Of a DNA stretch of 64,000 nucleotides, positions 52,251 through 60,605 are shown piece after piece. Position 1 is the stretch's first letter, and each line of letters opens with the position of its first letter. The translations under genes and the position numbers were made by a program. Location of the stretch: positions 186,001-250,000 of the forward strand of contig JADJOT010000007.1 in NCBI GenBank assembly GCA_016713625.1. The letters are read 5' to 3'. A model generated the notes under the pieces. The model worked only from the letters and a program-made list of their open reading frames with translations, made no database searches and had not been told where the DNA came from. The stretch comes from Candidatus Accumulibacter affinis. Its GTDB lineage: Bacteria > Pseudomonadota > Gammaproteobacteria > Burkholderiales > Rhodocyclaceae.

Positions 52251-53246
52251 ATGCTGGAAACATTTCTCCCTTCGATTCTTGGCCGCCTGAAAAAGACCGC
52301 GGCCAGCCCGCCGAAAGCGGCGGGCATTGCCAACCCCGGGGTGCGCATCGTCGACGGCAAAATAGTGCCGCACTATGCCTTCCAAGTGGATATCGTCGAC
52401 CAGTGCAACCTCGCCTGCCGGGATTGCAACCATATTTCCCCGATCGCCAAAAATCGCTTCACCAACCCGGAAACGCTGCACCGCGACTTCTCGATTCTAG
52501 CCAAGGTGTATCAGCCGCAGCTGGTGCAATTGCTCGGCGGCGAGCCGCTGCTGCATCCCGACATTGTGACGGTCATCAAAGCGGTGCGGGCAAGTGGGAT
52601 CAGCGACCGGGTCATGGTAGTAAGCAACGGCCTGTTGTTGCCGCGCATGCGAGATGAATTCTGGGAGAATCTGGACGATCTGGAAATATCGATCTACCCG
52701 GATTCAAACCTCGACCAGAAACTGATCGAGAACTTCCAGGCCAAAGCCACAGAACATGAGGTGCGCCTGGAAGTTTATTACTACAAGGAATTTCGCAGAG
52801 GTTTTTCCATACCCGGCACGCAGAATCAGGCTTTGGTAGAACGCATCTATCGAAGTTGCAAGGCGGTGCATGTCTGGGGATGCCACTCGCTTTATGAAGG
52901 CTATATCTACAAATGCCCGCAAAGCACTTTTATCCCTCGAATGTTGGGGCTGGCCAAGGAGAAGCATACACGCGACGGACTCGAACTTCGGGATGCGCCA
53001 GATTTTCGGGATGAACTGTACGCTTTCCTTACCTCTCCCGAACCCTTGCAGGCGTGTCGTAACTGCCTGGCCACAGCGGGCAGCATGCGCCCGCACACGC
53101 AAGTGCGGCCCAGAGACTGGCTTGCCGAGCACGATGGGCCGCTGGAATCCATGGTGGATTATCAGGAATTGCGCCGGATAGAAGCGGAAATGCATATCCA
53201 GAAGCCTGACCATATCAAGGAGTTGCTCGAAAGCCGGAGCGCCTGA
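52251..53246 (+). CDS. Radical SAM protein
   Basis: A 331-aa radical SAM enzyme. The [4Fe-4S] motif C-x3-C-x2-C is at residues 52, 56 and 59 in VDQCNLACRDCNHISP, and LLGGEPLLHPDIV is the SAM-binding 'GGEP' motif. The C-terminal part has further cysteines (SCKAVHVWGCHSLYEGYIYKCPQ and ACRNCL) laid out like a SPASM/twitch auxiliary-cluster region. This suggests peptide or sugar modification through radical chemistry. It starts 20 bases after the fusion gene, ahead of a methyltransferase gene. Confidence 0.88.
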   Translation: MLETFLPSILGRLKKTAASPPKAAGIANPGVRIVDGKIVPHYAFQVDIVDQCNLACRDCNHISPIAKNRFTNPETLHRDFSILAKVYQPQLVQLLGGEPLLHPDIVTVIKAVRASGISDRVMVVSNGLLLPRMRDEFWENLDDLEISIYPDSNLDQKLIENFQAKATEHEVRLEVYYYKEFRRGFSIPGTQNQALVERIYRSCKAVHVWGCHSLYEGYIYKCPQSTFIPRMLGLAKEKHTRDGLELRDAPDFRDELYAFLTSPEPLQACRNCLATAGSMRPHTQVRPRDWLAEHDGPLESMVDYQELRRIEAEMHIQKPDHIKELLESRSA

Positions 53247-53288
53247 TGACCGAGACCTCGAAATCATCGACCTTATTCAAGAATCGAC

Positions 53289-54212
53289 ATGCTAAACCGC
53301 TTGCTGCAAGCATTTAACCGCGGCGGTGGCAACGCGCCCGGCGCCGCCACTATCCGCGATACTGCCAATCTCGAGATCCTGTTGCCATGGGCTTTGGCAA
53401 AGGCAGGCGAGGAGATTCGGTTTCCCGTTGCCTATCTGGAGTTCCTGCGCACCTGCCTGGAAAGGAAGCGCTTTCCGATCACTACCGTCAAGAAAAACCG
53501 AAGCGGCCATGACCAGGATTCTGCTCGGCGTTTTGCTTCCCTGCTCGGTGCCTTGTCCACTCTGCCAGCGATCGAATTCGCCGTGGCCGCCAGGCTCGCG
53601 CGAGTTGCCGACACTTTCCACAGCAACCCGGGGAATTTTCAGAGCAATAGCTGGTTCGGGGATATCCGCGCGCATTTTGAAATGACTTCGTCCTTTGGCC
53701 ACAAGGGCCGAATTCTCACAACGATCATTCGCTTCATGCGTTGCTCGCGATGCCTGGAACTGGGCACCGCCTACGGCATGTCGGCGCTGTTCATCCTCGA
53801 GGCATTGGCAGCGCAAGGTTTGGACACGCAACTGACCACCGTGGAAGGTTCGGAGACGCTATACGAGATCGCCTCCCGATTGCTCGACAGCCGTTTTCAA
53901 GGGCGGGTGAGTTGCGAGTATGGCTGGACCTCGCACGTGCTGCCTCGCCTGGCTGGAAATCTGATTCCGGTGGATTTCATGTTTCACGATGCCGGACATT
54001 CCCGGCAGGATTATGTCGGCGATTTCCAGGCTGCACTGCCGCTACTGGCGCCGGGCGCGGTCGTCCTGATCGACGACATCAACTGGAACGACCCGCGTTT
54101 TGCCTCGACCAATCCGCAATGCCGCGAGGGCTGGCTGGCCGTGGCCAGCCATGCAAGAGTCATGTGGGCGGTCGAGATCGGCCAGGAGATGGGCTTGGTG
54201 TTGTTGAATTGA
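53289..54212 (+). CDS. SAM-dependent class I methyltransferase
   Basis: A 307-aa protein. The C-terminal ~180 residues are a Rossmann methyltransferase: CLELGTAYGMSALFILEAL (motif I), LTTVEGSETLYEIA (acidic ribose-binding end of strand 2), IPVDFMFHDAGHSRQDYVGDF (motif IV) and AVVLIDDINWNDPRF. It resembles O-methyltransferases of the Methyltransf_24 type. The first ~120 residues have no recognised domain. It is the last gene of the operon, 42 bases after the radical SAM gene. Confidence 0.85.
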   Translation: MLNRLLQAFNRGGGNAPGAATIRDTANLEILLPWALAKAGEEIRFPVAYLEFLRTCLERKRFPITTVKKNRSGHDQDSARRFASLLGALSTLPAIEFAVAARLARVADTFHSNPGNFQSNSWFGDIRAHFEMTSSFGHKGRILTTIIRFMRCSRCLELGTAYGMSALFILEALAAQGLDTQLTTVEGSETLYEIASRLLDSRFQGRVSCEYGWTSHVLPRLAGNLIPVDFMFHDAGHSRQDYVGDFQAALPLLAPGAVVLIDDINWNDPRFASTNPQCREGWLAVASHARVMWAVEIGQEMGLVLLN

Positions 54213-54329
54213 CCCACCACCGCATCGCCTCGCCAACGGGCCATCGCTACCTTGGGGCGCATCGCAGCGGTGCGATCCGGCGATGCACCGAGCGACCAGC
54301 GGCCTGAGGGCGTGCGGTCTAGCCGCTGG

Positions 54330-55658
54330 CTAGGCCAGAGAGCGCACGGCCAGCCCGAGGCCTGCACAGGCCGCAATGACGTGGATCACGTTGGCCTTGA
54401 AACGGAACAGCGCCACGGCAGCGCCTAGTGCGATGACCGTCGCCACGAAATCGAGACCGCCTGAAAATCCTTTTGGCCACAGCACTGGGTAGCCAAAGAA
54501 GACTGCCAGGTTGGCGATGACGCCGACGATGGCGGCCGTGATGGCAGTCAGCGGCGCGGTGAACTTGAGATCGCCGTGCGTGCTCTCGACCAGCGGCCCG
54601 CCGGCGAAAATGAACAGAAATGAGGGCAGGAAGGTGAACCAGGTGACCACCACGGCCGCCAGCGCGCCGGCAAGAAGCAGGGCATCGGGCCCGAATGGCG
54701 CTTTGCCCCAGGCTCCGACAAAGCCGACGAAGGCAACGATCATGATCAGCGGCCCTGGCGTCGATTCACCCAGCGCCAAACCGTCCATCATCTGCCAACT
54801 GCTCAGCCAGCCGAAGTCCGTGACGGCGCCCTGATAGATGTAAGGCAGCACCGCATAGGCGCCGCCGAAGCTGAGCAGCGCCGCCTTGGTGAAGAACCAG
54901 CCCATCTGTGTCAGGGTGTGATCCCAGCCCAGGAATGCGGCAAGCAGGCCCATCGGCAGTGCCCACAGCGTCGCGCCGATGCTTGCAACCGCAAGCAGAC
55001 GGCGGGCGGTGAAGCGGGCGTGGGCAGGAGTCGGGGTATCGTCGTCGACTATCGCTGGCACCGCGGACGCTGCTGTGCTGCCATGCGCGCCGCCAGTGGC
55101 AAAGCGACCGGGGGCGAGGCGGCCGCCAATGACACCGACCAGGGCGGCGCCAAGAACGATGGCCGGGAATGGCAGGTCGGCGGCGAAGATGGCGACGAAG
55201 GCCGCTGCTGCGATCGCCCACAGCACGCCGTTGCGCAGCGTGCGGCTGCCGATGCGATAGGCGGCGTGGACGACGATGGCGGTGACGGCTGGCTTGATGC
55301 CGTAGAACAGGCCGGCGACCAGGGGCGTCTGGCCGAAGCTCATGTACAGCCAGGAGAGCGCAATGAGGATGAGCAGCGACGGCAGCACGAATAGCGCGCC
55401 GGCGATGATGCCGCCGCGCGTGCGATGCAGCAGCCAGCCGAGATAGGTGGCCAGTTGCTGCGCCTCGGGACCGGGAAGCAGCATGCAGTAGTTGAGGGCA
55501 TGCAGGAAACGCCGCTCGGAAATCCAGCGCCGCTTGTCGACCAGTTCGTCATGCATCATGGCGATTTGGCCGGCCGGTCCGCCGAAGCTGATGAAGCCAA
55601 GTTTCAGCCAGAAGCGCATCGCTTCGAGGAGGGTGGGGGCACGGGGGGAAGCGGTCAT
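54330..55658 (-). CDS. chrA: Chromate efflux transporter ChrA
   Basis: A 442-aa two-domain (long-chain) CHR transporter exporting chromate from the cytoplasm. Each half starts with the family signature: FWLKLGFISFGGPAGQIAMM in the first and WFFTKAALLSFGGAYAVLPYI in the second, and the first half adds LNYCMLLPGPEAQQLATYLGW. About ten membrane segments are visible. It points toward the operon end on the other strand. No intact chrB regulator lies beside it. Confidence 0.9.
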   Translation of the reverse strand: MTASPRAPTLLEAMRFWLKLGFISFGGPAGQIAMMHDELVDKRRWISERRFLHALNYCMLLPGPEAQQLATYLGWLLHRTRGGIIAGALFVLPSLLILIALSWLYMSFGQTPLVAGLFYGIKPAVTAIVVHAAYRIGSRTLRNGVLWAIAAAAFVAIFAADLPFPAIVLGAALVGVIGGRLAPGRFATGGAHGSTAASAVPAIVDDDTPTPAHARFTARRLLAVASIGATLWALPMGLLAAFLGWDHTLTQMGWFFTKAALLSFGGAYAVLPYIYQGAVTDFGWLSSWQMMDGLALGESTPGPLIMIVAFVGFVGAWGKAPFGPDALLLAGALAAVVVTWFTFLPSFLFIFAGGPLVESTHGDLKFTAPLTAITAAIVGVIANLAVFFGYPVLWPKGFSGGLDFVATVIALGAAVALFRFKANVIHVIAACAGLGLAVRSLA

Positions 55659-55786
55659 GATTCAATCCGGTAGCGTGCGTTGATCGAGAAACTTTTCGGG
55701 GCGGGCAAAATGGGGTCTTCGAGCTCCAGCAGCAGCTGCTTGACCAGGTTCCGCACCGGCAGGATTTCCCTTTTTCCTGCGCTGCT

Positions 55787-56047
55787 TCATGCAGCGGACG
55801 CAATTTGCCCTACCTGGACAGAATGCGGCATGCCCAGGTGGGTAAAGGTGTTGATGATGGCGGCGCGACTGTGAGCTTTTGTCACTTGCCGCTCGAAGGT
55901 TCGGGAGTACAGGCTGTCGCCCAGTTGCTTCAGCCGGTACCTGGGCGATCTCGCCTTCGACCTGGTCGAGCAGGCCGGGCAAGATTTCGCGGGTGCCCCA
56001 GGCGGTGGTGGTCAGTTCAATGCCGATGATGTCCTTGGTGTTCTCTA
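55787..56047 (-). pseudogene. IS5-family transposase remnant with internal deletion
   Basis: On the minus strand an open piece reads KDIIGIELTTTAWGTREILP and onward (PGLLDQVEGEIAQV), the catalytic-domain middle of an IS5-type transposase. It passes in another frame to LYSRTFERQVTKAHSRAAII, then NTFTHLGMPHSVQVGQIASA and a stop at 55787, the enzyme's C-terminus. The central part is missing, so the gene is dead. It lies just upstream of chrA. Confidence 0.6.
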
Positions 56048-56054
56048 CTCTACC

Positions 56055-56145
56055 GGGTCAGAGCCCTGCTGGCGAGGAATGGAGGATCTCGCTGCGTGCG
56101 GTGGCTGACCTTACGAAGCGTAACATGCGCAAAGGGCTCTGACCC
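56055..56145. repeat. Small element bounded by 13-bp inverted repeats
   Basis: GGGTCAGAGCCCT at 56055-56067 is exactly inverted at 56133-56145. The same GGGCTCTGACCC text occurs again at 57054-57065. The 91-bp unit has no coding content and resembles a miniature transposable element or the ends of a lost transposon. Confidence 0.6.
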
Positions 56146-56160
56146 GGCTCTGACCCCAAT

Positions 56161-57072
56161 GGCACTACCTTAGGTTCCTCGGTGGGCTAGGCCTCTTGGC
56201 GTTATGGGTGTCGATCCGATCGAGATTACGGGAGGATCACCCAAATGTGGGTCGGACGCGGGCACTTTTGTCCAGTCAGTGGATCGGTGCCGGGGAGTGA
56301 TTCCTTCAAGCGGGGGGCTGTGTTGTTTCTGCGGTCATGGGTGGGTGTAGCACGGCAACCCCGTGCAGCCGACAGGGCCCCACGGCGGGGGGTGCGCAGC
56401 ACGAGTGGCGAACATAGAGCCACGGGGCGCCAAAGGATCAGGGCTGCCATTGGGCGTCCGTGTCATAGAACCGGAGACCGGCCCTGTGGAGTTGGCGCAA
56501 GCTGCAGCCGGACGTCGGGTTGCCATGCGCCTATGCCGGCTACTTCAGATTGCGGTTGATCCAGCAGGGCGACGAGGATTCGCCAGCATCAGGCGACACC
56601 CTAGGCCACGTGCGGCGACCATCTGGTCCTGGATGCGCCCCCAGCGTCCGACCTGGATGAGTGAATCAATCTACGCCAGCACGCCCGAGAGTCTGACCAT
56701 GGCGAGGGCGCTGCGCTGGACGGCAACATCACCCAAGACACGGAGCTGTCTGTACCCGGCGTCACGACCTACGTGTCACGTCATGCATGGACCTCTTGCG
56801 TTGCAAGCCAATGGCGGATCGCCGCCCACGGTCGGTTACCCCCAGGCGCAGGCCGTCCTAGGCCGTCCTGCCAGGCAATTGAGTTTCAGCCCCACAATCC
56901 TCAAGCTTTTGACTGGGGCCCCGCCTCCGCGCCCCTACCCAACATCCCAAGAAGCCCCCACCCTCACTAAGCCCCGGCAGGGCGCAAAGGGCTTACGCCG
57001 CAAACAGCAGTCAATACAGAAGCAAATCGACCAAGGCTTAAGGTAGTGCCATTGGGCTCTGACCCCCTTCTT
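56161..57072. other. 900-bp stretch with no recognisable gene
   Basis: Open frames exist on both strands, but their translations (rich in Pro, Arg and Ser, with no conserved motif or ribosome site) look like non-coding GC-rich DNA. It is bounded on both sides by copies of GGGTCAGAGCCC (56055-56145 and 57054). I looked for group II intron ends and tRNA folds and saw neither. Confidence 0.5.
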
Positions 57073-57262
57073 TCTGCCATCAGGAAAGAACCGCCTGGAT
57101 TCTCAGCACCGCCGTCCCGCCAACCTTCCCCGACCGACAGCGTGGGCGCGGCCGCGCGCTATCCTGACTACCGCGATGCGGGCAGCGGTTTACGGGTACG
57201 GGCCGGTTGCGCCAGCGGCGCCATGAGTACGGTCGAGATGGCTCGTTGGCCGGCCAACATGC
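57073..57262 (+). pseudogene. Diverged fragment of pbpC (PBP1C C-terminal region)
   Basis: About 190 bases closely resemble 24432-24600 in pbpC. The text CATCAGGAAAGAACCGCCTG recurs exactly, and translation gives DYRDAGSGLRVRAGCASGAM next to pbpC's DYRDSVSGLRVRAGCASGAM. A frame change between the two ends of the fragment and the lack of any flanking pbpC sequence make it a dead piece. The differences are too many for a recent copy, so it probably derives from a related strain's pbpC or an old duplication. Confidence 0.75.
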
Positions 57263-57548
57263 ATTGTCGTGCGCTATGTCGCCATTGCCGATTCTCGAGC
57301 ACCATCCGGTTGACCGGCGTCCCAGACGCGGCCAGCACTACCGGTGGTTCGAGACCGGGCTTGCCGCCACTCCAGGACAAAGCGCCACTGGCGATCAGGC
57401 CGCGTGGCCCTTCCGCCGCGTTGGGTGGAATACCAACGATGCGGACGATCGGCTTCCTGTGCGAGGTAACCTCGATGACTTCGCCCTGCTGCGCGCGCAG
57501 CAGCATGCCGGAGAGGCTGGCTTTGAGTTCGCGAACGGCAACGGGCAT
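57168..57548 (-). CDS. Phd/YefM-family antitoxin, orphan with a foreign C-terminus
   Basis: Of 126 aa, the first ~87 are a complete Phd-type antitoxin: MPVAVRELKASLSGMLLRAQ, GEVIEVTSHRKPIVRIVGIP and a tail ending TPVNRMVLENR. From there the frame runs on through the complement of the pbpC fragment, so the original stop and the downstream toxin gene (usually VapC) are missing. The protein may still bind its operator, which is intact 16 bases upstream. Confidence 0.75.
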   Translation of the reverse strand: MPVAVRELKASLSGMLLRAQQGEVIEVTSHRKPIVRIVGIPPNAAEGPRGLIASGALSWSGGKPGLEPPVVLAASGTPVNRMVLENRQWRHSARQCMLAGQRAISTVLMAPLAQPARTRKPLPASR

Positions 57549-57563
57549 GGCGACATCTCAAGA

Positions 57564-57583
57564 TACAATGTGGCCACATTGTA
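57564..57583. promoter_or_regulatory. Palindromic operator of the Phd-type antitoxin gene
   Basis: TACAATGTGGCCACATTGTA is a perfect 20-base palindrome 16 bases upstream of the antitoxin start, the typical autoregulatory site. Confidence 0.75.
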
Positions 57584-57919
57584 AGGCCGATTTGGTGTGG
57601 TCCGACAGGTCGGGGCTACGGATCTCGTTTCGTGCCTGCAGTGCCGTGGTTGGGAAAGCCGGCTGGATCATGGTCAGGGTTTGCCGCCACGCGTGCGTGA
57701 CCGCAAGCCTCGGTATGCATGCCGTAAGGGTGTGCAAGTTGGTGGCAACACGCCTACCGAAGAAGGATCTGCCCCCCGCCCATGCTTCGCTGGGTGTTGG
57801 AACCCGGATTCCGCGATTCAAACCGCATAGATCCCGTGGAAGGCCCGTATTTGCGGGCTTTCCGGTAGACTATCGGTGTCGAAACGAACACCGGCTGGGT
57901 GATCAAGGGAGGCGGGAAG
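57584..57919. other. Gap between the antitoxin operator and the IS1380 remnant
   Basis: No gene is supported. The only structure is a near-perfect hairpin at 57839-57862 (AAGGCCCG-TATTTG-CGGGCTTT), which ends in TTTCC. It could be a terminator or lie near the left end of the IS1380 element. Confidence 0.4.
57839..57862 (+). terminator. Hairpin with short T-run
   Basis: GGCCCG and CGGGCT arms with flanking A/T pairs and a six-base loop; a plausible rho-independent terminator. Confidence 0.4.
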
Positions 57920-59319
57920 ATGAAGGAACTGGCACAAACGGTGCTTCCGTTCAAGGTCGAAGCGACGGAAGAGCAGCTGACGGCGAATGCCGGGCTGGCG
58001 CTGTTCGGCGAGCTTAGGAACGTTCAAAAAACAAGTTGAGCGTTGGTAAATGCCTTCCTTGTGCTTGTTAATTTTCCTGCGAGCCTTACGGGGGGTTCCC
58101 TCGCGCAGTTGTTTTGAAGTTCCTTATCCGTGGCCTGGGTTTGAACCGTTGGCTGGCCACCGAGATGCCCAAGCCGGGCAGTGCGCGGGGCTATGCGGCG
58201 AACGCCTTGTCACACCGCTGGTGCTGATGGTCACCGGTGGCGGACGTTCGCTGGAAGACCTGCGTACGCTCAAGAACGACACGGCGCTGAACCAGGTACT
58301 CAAGCAGGACGTCTTGCCGAGCACGGACGCGGTGGGTGACTGGTTGCGCCGAACCGGCACCGGCACGGGACTGGACGGGCTGGATCGGATCAACCGGCGA
58401 GCGGTGGCGACGCGCATTCGACAGATCGGCATCCAGGCGCACACGCTGGACGGAGACGCCTCGCAGATCGTGGCCGAGAAGGAAGCCGCACACTTCACGT
58501 ACCAAGGCGAACAAGGCTATATGCCGATGATCGGTCACTTGGCCGAAGCGGGTGTCGTGATCCACGAAGAGTTCCGGGAAGGCAACATCGCTCCGGCGAC
58601 GCAGAACCTCGAATTCATCCAGGCGTGCGAAGCGCGCCTGCCCAAGGGACACCGCATTGCCCACGTCCGTCTCGACTCCGCCGGCTATCAGGCCGACCTC
58701 TTCAATCACTGTGAAGACACCGGAAAGACCTTCGCCATCGGCGGACGGCTGGATGCCCCGACCTTACAGGCCATTGCCGAGATTCCCGAATCCGCCTGGA
58801 AAACGTACGCTGACTGCGCCGTCGCCGAAACCGTGCACAGCATGAACGACACCCGGAAGTCGTTCCGGTTGATCGTTGTGAAGTACCCGCGCCAGGCCGA
58901 ACTGTTCGACGATTCGCCAAAGTACCATGTGATTACCAGCAACCGAGTCGAATCGGCTGCCGACACCCTGATCTGGTACCGCCAGCGCGGCGAGGTGTCC
59001 GAGAACGGCATCCAGGAACTGAAGATTGGCTTTGGCATGGAGCGCATGCCCTGCGGGCAGTTCAAGGCCAATGCCGCCTTCTTCCGGATTGGCGTCCTCG
59101 CGCACAATCTCTTCGTCCTCTTCAAGCATTCCGCTCTCGGCGAGGGTTGGCAGCGCCATCCAAGTCGCCACCGTGCGCTGGCGCCTGTTTCACCTGCCGG
59201 GCAAGCTCGTGCGGCATGCCGGCGCCTGGGTATTGAAGATCGCCAGCGAGAGCCTCGACCTGTTCCACAGCATCCGCGCCCGCACTTTCGCCTGCGCTAC
59301 CGCCAATCCCAGTCCCTAG
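57920..59319 (+). pseudogene. IS1380-family transposase, degenerate
   Basis: The gene starts well, with AAGGGAGGCGGGAAG before ATG and MKELAQTVLPFKVEATEEQL, but stops within 35 codons. IS1380 text resumes in other frames: GLNRWLATEMPKPGSARGYA, VTPLVLMVTGGGRSLEDLRT, then a long intact stretch including HVRLDSAGYQADLFNHCED (catalytic Asp) and NGIQELKIGFGMERMPCGQF (catalytic Glu region). A last frameshift near 59155 separates the C-terminal WRLFHLPGKLVRHAGAWVLK. At least three lesions make it inactive. Confidence 0.8.
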
Positions 59320-59832
59320 TCTCCTCCTCATTTACGGCGGAAACCACACCCGGTGCCGCGAGGCACGGGGCAGCCCGGTTCGTCCCGAGCGACTGATTTT
59401 ATGCTATCCGCATCCATCCGCAATCTCTGGGGGCACCCGAGGGCCTTCGCTATGGCTTGGCACCGTCCCGCGCGCTCCTTCGGGCCTCTCCGGAGGCTCC
59501 CGGTCCGCCGTAGCTGGCCCGACCGAAGCTCGATCGCGGAATTTTTGGGTTTACTGTTTTCTTGACTCACTGGACATACTGTGTCCTACCAGGAACGCGT
59601 AACGGCGCAAGCGGATCCGGGCTTGCACTTGTTTGTGTGGAACCTGGCTTCAGCCGCTTCGTTACCTCCACAACTGCTCCAGTTGCTACCGGCCGGAGCG
59701 AAAGTTGCCGGACGGGATTCGCACCCGCTGAAAGACAGCGCCTTGGCACGGCGGACATTAACGGAAAGTAGGCTGGCAATTCGCTCGGTACGGATAGCCT
59801 ACAAAACTCCACTAAAAATCCAGGAACCTTCA
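59320..59832. other. Half-kilobase gap after the IS1380 remnant
   Basis: No gene is supported on either strand. The first ~250 bases are GC-rich and may be the rest of the IS1380 element. The remainder leads into the small secreted-protein gene. No clear promoter was found. Confidence 0.4.
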
Positions 59833-60111
59833 ATGAAATGCCCTAAATTAGCTATGACAGCCACGGTTGTGTCACTTCTTTGGGCTGGGATAGCTTGTGC
59901 TCAAACGCCTGAGTCGCCCAAATCGACGCCCTCCGTTGAGAAGCAGAGGATTGAAAAGAGCGAGTCAAAGCAGGCGAACGGCGATAAATGGCCCAAGCCA
60001 GTGGTGGGATGCGGAGTTGGGCTCGTCTTGGGCAGCGTCGCCCCTGGGCCTGGAAATGTCTTGGGGTGTTTCCTTGGGGCCATTGCTGGTTACTTCGCTT
60101 CTGCAGATTGA
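59833..60111 (+). CDS. Small secreted protein with glycine-zipper segment
   Basis: A 92-aa protein of unknown function. A signal peptide (MKCPKLAMTATVVSLLWAGIACAQ) is followed by a charged middle (KQRIEKSESKQANGDKW) and a C-terminal hydrophobic segment VGCGVGLVLGSVAPGPGNVL with glycines at three-to-four residue spacing, like outer-membrane glycine-zipper proteins. AGGAA lies seven bases before the ATG at 59833. One of the dispersed repeats begins four bases after its stop. Base composition is lower in GC than the core genes, suggesting acquisition. Confidence 0.6.
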   Translation: MKCPKLAMTATVVSLLWAGIACAQTPESPKSTPSVEKQRIEKSESKQANGDKWPKPVVGCGVGLVLGSVAPGPGNVLGCFLGAIAGYFASAD

Positions 60112-60114
60112 TCA

Positions 60115-60131
60115 GGGCCTCGCCACTCGGA
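60115..60131 (+). repeat. Dispersed repeat copy 1
   Basis: GGGCCTCGCCACTCGGA, directly after the small secreted-protein gene. Confidence 0.7.
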
Positions 60132-60204
60132 CGGCACATGACGCGTCGTGCCTCAACCATATGATTTGTTAAAAATTATCGCGTTTGTTCTCGCTTTCTT
60201 TACA

Positions 60205-60226
60205 GGGCCTCGTCACTCGGAATGCA
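60205..60226 (+). repeat. Dispersed repeat copy 2
   Basis: GGGCCTCGTCACTCGGAA and following TGCA; outer end of the left arm of the inverted repeat. Confidence 0.7.
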
Positions 60227-60409
60227 TAAGCCAAGGCACTGTTTCCGCTTGTTTTTAAAGCAATTTCGGCAAAACCTCAATCATCCAAACCTCGTCTGCC
60301 ACAACCTGCGCCAACGATCCGACTAGCGAGGCGACCTCGAAATCAGCGACGAAAGACACAATAGTTGTCAACAAATCATATGGTTAAAGCGACAGTCGTC
60401 ATTTTCTAT

Positions 60410-60426
60410 TCGAGTAGCGAGGCCCT
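60410..60426 (-). repeat. Dispersed repeat copy 3
   Basis: Complement reads CAGGGCCTCGCTACTCGA; inner end of the right arm. Confidence 0.65.
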
Positions 60427-60546
60427 GGCTTTCTCTGCGGTCGCCTCACTGGCCAAATCGTTGGCACAGGCTATGGCAGACGAGGTTTGGATGGTCGAGG
60501 TTCCCACAAATGGCTTTAAAAACAAGCGCGAACAGGGCATCGGGTT

Positions 60547-60570
60547 ATGCATTCCGAGTGGCGAGGCCTT
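60547..60570 (-). repeat. Dispersed repeat copy 4
   Basis: Complement reads AAGGCCTCGCCACTCGGAAT followed by GCAT; outer end of the right arm. Confidence 0.7.
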
Positions 60571-60605
60571 GGCGAATCGATAGATCATAACATAAGGATA
60601 CGCAA

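Larger units (their letters stand above)
60204..60570. repeat. Imperfect ~145-bp inverted repeat
   Basis: The left arm (60204-60350) and right arm (60421-60570) are complementary over nearly their whole length, including exact stretches such as CTTGTTTTTAAAG and CATCCAAACCTCGTCTGCCA. The ~70-base centre begins a small open frame. Read outward, both arms encode similar text (TIQTSSA, CANDLASEAT in one; IIQTSSA, CANDPTSEAT in the other), so they may derive from two head-to-head copies of one short coding piece. Confidence 0.75.

Noticed and set aside
45639..54212. Lasso-peptide cluster
   Set aside because: PqqD, nucleotidyltransferase, HPr-kinase and ABC genes fit, but there is no asparagine-synthetase-like cyclase, no transglutaminase-like protease and no precursor.
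56161..57045. Group II intron or tRNA in the unexplained 900-bp stretch
   Set aside because: No GTGYG start, no domain V-like hairpin, no reverse transcriptase and no cloverleaf could be found.
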